Source: an uncultured Alistipes sp. (GTDB lineage Bacteria > Bacteroidota > Bacteroidia > Bacteroidales > Rikenellaceae). Taken from it: a DNA stretch of 6,891 nucleotides. Below, piece after piece: positions 4,967 to 6,891 of the stretch. The first letter of the stretch is position 1. Every line of letters begins with the position of its first letter. Location: NCBI GenBank assembly GCA_910577475.1, contig CAJTLJ010000024.1, positions 1 to 6,891 of the forward strand, given 5' to 3'. The notes beneath the pieces were generated by a model, which saw only the letters and a list, made by a program, of their open reading frames with translations, was not told the DNA's origin and made no database searches. Made by a program: the position numbers and the translations under genes.

Positions 4967-6891
4967 CTAAAAAATCGGTGGACGATGTACGTATTCCATG
5001 TCCATAAGCGTATGCTTGGGGGTATATGATGTTCGTTCAGGCAATATGTCCTTCTCCAAGAACTTCTCGAACGTATACTCTTCTCCTGCTAACATAAAGA
5101 TACGTCTGACAATCAACTCTCGGCAGAAAGTGTTGAAGTACCCTATAGATGAATCATACATGATTCCGGCGGCCTCTGACCTCCATACTCCCCTTTGATA
5201 TATATAGCCGCCTTCATAAAGGCCGACTTCCGGGTATCTGGGATGACCGATCAGATGTGCCCAAGGCACAGTTTTGGGATCATTCGTCAGCGAAAGATTA
5301 AGATCTAATCCGCTATGTTGATACGATAATAACCTGCTTTTTTCATTTTGTGGAATCTCACCGGGGTTGGGATGTTCAATAGAAGACGAATATTCATCTC
5401 CGAGCCATCCGAGAGCATGTCCGATTGCTTCATGGGTAATCCATCTACGCAACATCCATCTATTATTATATGAAAATCCTGAATATGCAATTGCTCGAGC
5501 TAAATCAACATTTATATACGTGAGCGCTGCATTGTGAGCATTAACCACCACACAAGTAATGCGATTCGGATATACCGTTCCGGTCGCTGCTGCATAGTTA
5601 TCCACGGTGCCCAGGCTACCGTCAATTCCGTTTGCGGAGTCTTCAATGGTCCACAGCGCGCTATCGGTTCTGTTCCGGGTCAACTGCCTGCGTTTGGAAA
5701 CGGCATATACCATATGTACATTGAAGTATTCCCGGTATGTTTTTGTCGGTTCTACGGAGAAGAAAGACTCCATAGCGAACACCATGGCGTCCTTATAAAA
5801 TCCCGTTTCGATATCGACATCCGTAAAAGATTCGCCGATCAGCACGAGATCGACCCCGTTGCCTCGCGTCGCCCGCTGCAACAGCTCGGTCTTCTTGTCC
5901 ATCGAGTAGTCCGTGCTCTCGTAGGTGCACTTGCCGAATATCTTGGAACATATCGAATTCATATTGTTGGCGTACTGGAATTCCCTCTCCGTGAGGTCGT
6001 ACAGCAGCGGTTCTTCTCCGGCCATACCATAACAGAATGTTCCTGTATATACGTCGTCGACCAGCTTTCCCTCGCGGTCGAAGAACAGATAGCTCGGATA
6101 GGGTTCGGAAGGGAGAATGATTCTGCGCCCCTCGGCATCGGCGTAGTCCGCCACTACGGGCCACTCCACCTCGTGCGTTGCCAGATACTGTTCGGCCGCC
6201 TGCTTGTACCGATCGCCCTCGGGCGTTATGGCCACCACGGCAAGGCCCTGCGCCCCGTAGAGCTTGTGATAGCGCCGTACCGACCGCTCTGCGAACCGGA
6301 TCGACTTCTCGTCCGTCGGGTCCCAGGCGAGGAGCATCGTGCGCTCGTTTTGGCTGCACAAGGCGCGTATGCTCTGCTGCGCCCCGGTCCTCATGTCGGT
6401 GAAGGTAAATTCGGGAACATGTACGCTCTCGTACCCGATGTCATAGACATACTGTCTGACAAGCTGCATGGCCAGCCGGTCCCACTCCGGATGGTTCTGG
6501 ATGAAATCATGCACCTTTTCGAACATTCGGTTGCCGTTCAGAATCATATCCACCGTGCGGCCGTTCTCGAACATGGGCCTCCATGTGTCGGCACTGATCC
6601 AGCATTCCAGCCGGTTATATGAGAGGTCGACCCTCCGCAGGGCATTCATCTCTCGGAATGACGGCGGGACGTTCGTCGACGTATAGAGTTTGTTGTGGCT
6701 CAGGTCGATCTCTTCCAGCAGCTTCAGATCGTCCAGATCGCAGCGGAAGTAATCCCAGAAATCGGGACGAACGGTTCCGTCCTGCGGCAGCTCGTAGACC
6801 AGTTCGCACTCCAGCTCGTTTCGGCTCAGATCGAGAATGCGCAGATGGCCGAGATTCGCTATCTCGTGTGCGATCGCGCCGCGGAGGTTGT
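4967..6891 (-). CDS. LRR - thioredoxin-like - M64 metallopeptidase protein (N-terminus outside window)
   Basis: The frame is open to the right edge, so 640 C-terminal residues are visible and the start and any signal peptide are missing. The Met at 6647-6649 lies inside an LRR and is not the start. Order of domains: LRRs (6600-6889; LRILDLSRNEL, LEEIDLSHNKL, LRRVDLSYNRL); a thioredoxin-like domain (about 6035-6424), with AWDPTDEKS where the CxxC loop should be, but a cis-Pro-like YPSYLFFDREGKLV strand; then an M64 peptidase domain (about 5000-5866). The last has VDLVLIGESFTD, SFFSVEPTKTYREYFNVH, the zinc motif HEAIGHALGWLGDEY (5390-5434), and the family tail SLTNDPKTVPW, HPRYPEVGLYEGG and LAGEEYTFEKFL. 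M64 enzymes, named for an IgA protease, are extracellular zinc peptidases, so secretion is expected. The motif looks intact, so activity is likely. It is the upstream member of a probable operon with the lipoprotein gene. GC falls sharply across the gene. Confidence 0.88.
   Translation of the reverse strand, partial: NLRGAIAHEIANLGHLRILDLSRNELECELVYELPQDGTVRPDFWDYFRCDLDDLKLLEEIDLSHNKLYTSTNVPPSFREMNALRRVDLSYNRLECWISADTWRPMFENGRTVDMILNGNRMFEKVHDFIQNHPEWDRLAMQLVRQYVYDIGYESVHVPEFTFTDMRTGAQQSIRALCSQNERTMLLAWDPTDEKSIRFAERSVRRYHKLYGAQGLAVVAITPEGDRYKQAAEQYLATHEVEWPVVADYADAEGRRIILPSEPYPSYLFFDREGKLVDDVYTGTFCYGMAGEEPLLYDLTEREFQYANNMNSICSKIFGKCTYESTDYSMDKKTELLQRATRGNGVDLVLIGESFTDVDIETGFYKDAMVFAMESFFSVEPTKTYREYFNVHMVYAVSKRRQLTRNRTDSALWTIEDSANGIDGSLGTVDNYAAATGTVYPNRITCVVVNAHNAALTYINVDLARAIAYSGFSYNNRWMLRRWITHEAIGHALGWLGDEYSSSIEHPNPGEIPQNEKSRLLSYQHSGLDLNLSLTNDPKTVPWAHLIGHPRYPEVGLYEGGYIYQRGVWRSEAAGIMYDSSIGYFNTFCRELIVRRIFMLAGEEYTFEKFLEKDILPERTSYTPKHTLMDMEYVHRPPIF

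Noticed and set aside
5534..6622. A 362-codon plus-strand open frame opposite the M64 gene.
   Set aside because: The opposite strand has recognisable thioredoxin-like and M64 motifs. The plus-strand translation has no family features and is a shadow.
6647..6649. An ATG that could be taken as the start of the M64 protein.
   Set aside because: The same frame is open without a stop from here to the right edge and encodes two further LRR units (LDLSRNEL, IDLSHNKL), so the Met is internal.
1..6891. CRISPR arrays, insertion sequences, tRNA or rRNA genes.
   Set aside because: I saw no regularly spaced repeats, no transposase-like protein, no terminal inverted repeats with target duplications, and no tRNA-like cloverleaf or rRNA sequence.

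Overview
The window looks like Bacteroidota chromosome. The reasons are promoters of the TTG-N20-TAnnTTTG type, start codons preceded by A-rich stretches rather than strong Shine-Dalgarno sites, a lipoprotein with a Ser-Lys-Asp surface-export signal after its lipid-bearing cysteine, and LRR and M64 peptidase domains of the type found in gut Bacteroidales. The GC-rich codon use would suit Alistipes or another Rikenellaceae, but that genus guess is inference.

Layout. Bases 1-274 hold no gene I can support and end in a strong hairpin. A small HxlR-type regulator (275-631, minus) is divergent from a 298-residue radical SAM protein (761-1657, plus), which is followed by two plus-strand terminators. 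A very AT-rich gap (about 1770-1880) leads to a good promoter and a likely two-gene operon: a Cro/C1-type HTH protein (1965-2237) and an unrecognised 99-residue protein (2262-2561). This operon converges on the minus-strand block across 2562-2886, with a terminator for each direction.

The right half (2887-6891) is a minus-strand pair of large proteins that are probably cotranscribed, with a 70-base gap and no terminator between them. The upstream gene runs off the right edge. Its visible part reads as leucine-rich repeats, then a thioredoxin-like domain without the cysteine pair, then an M64 (IgA-peptidase family) metallopeptidase domain that keeps its His-Glu motif. The downstream gene encodes a lipoprotein with a metzincin-like (astacin/matrixin-type) domain in which every zinc ligand and the catalytic Glu are replaced, although the fold landmarks and Met-turn remain. 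A Bacteroidota-type beta domain and irregular LRRs follow.

The most interesting reading is a cell-surface pair made of a probably active M64 protease and a dead metzincin-like partner, both carrying LRR binding modules. A joint role in recognising or processing host or glycoprotein targets, or a pseudoprotease acting as adaptor or inhibitor, is inference. The upstream gene also has a clear base-composition step between its LRR/thioredoxin part (GC-rich) and its peptidase part (AT-richer), which hints at a mosaic origin.
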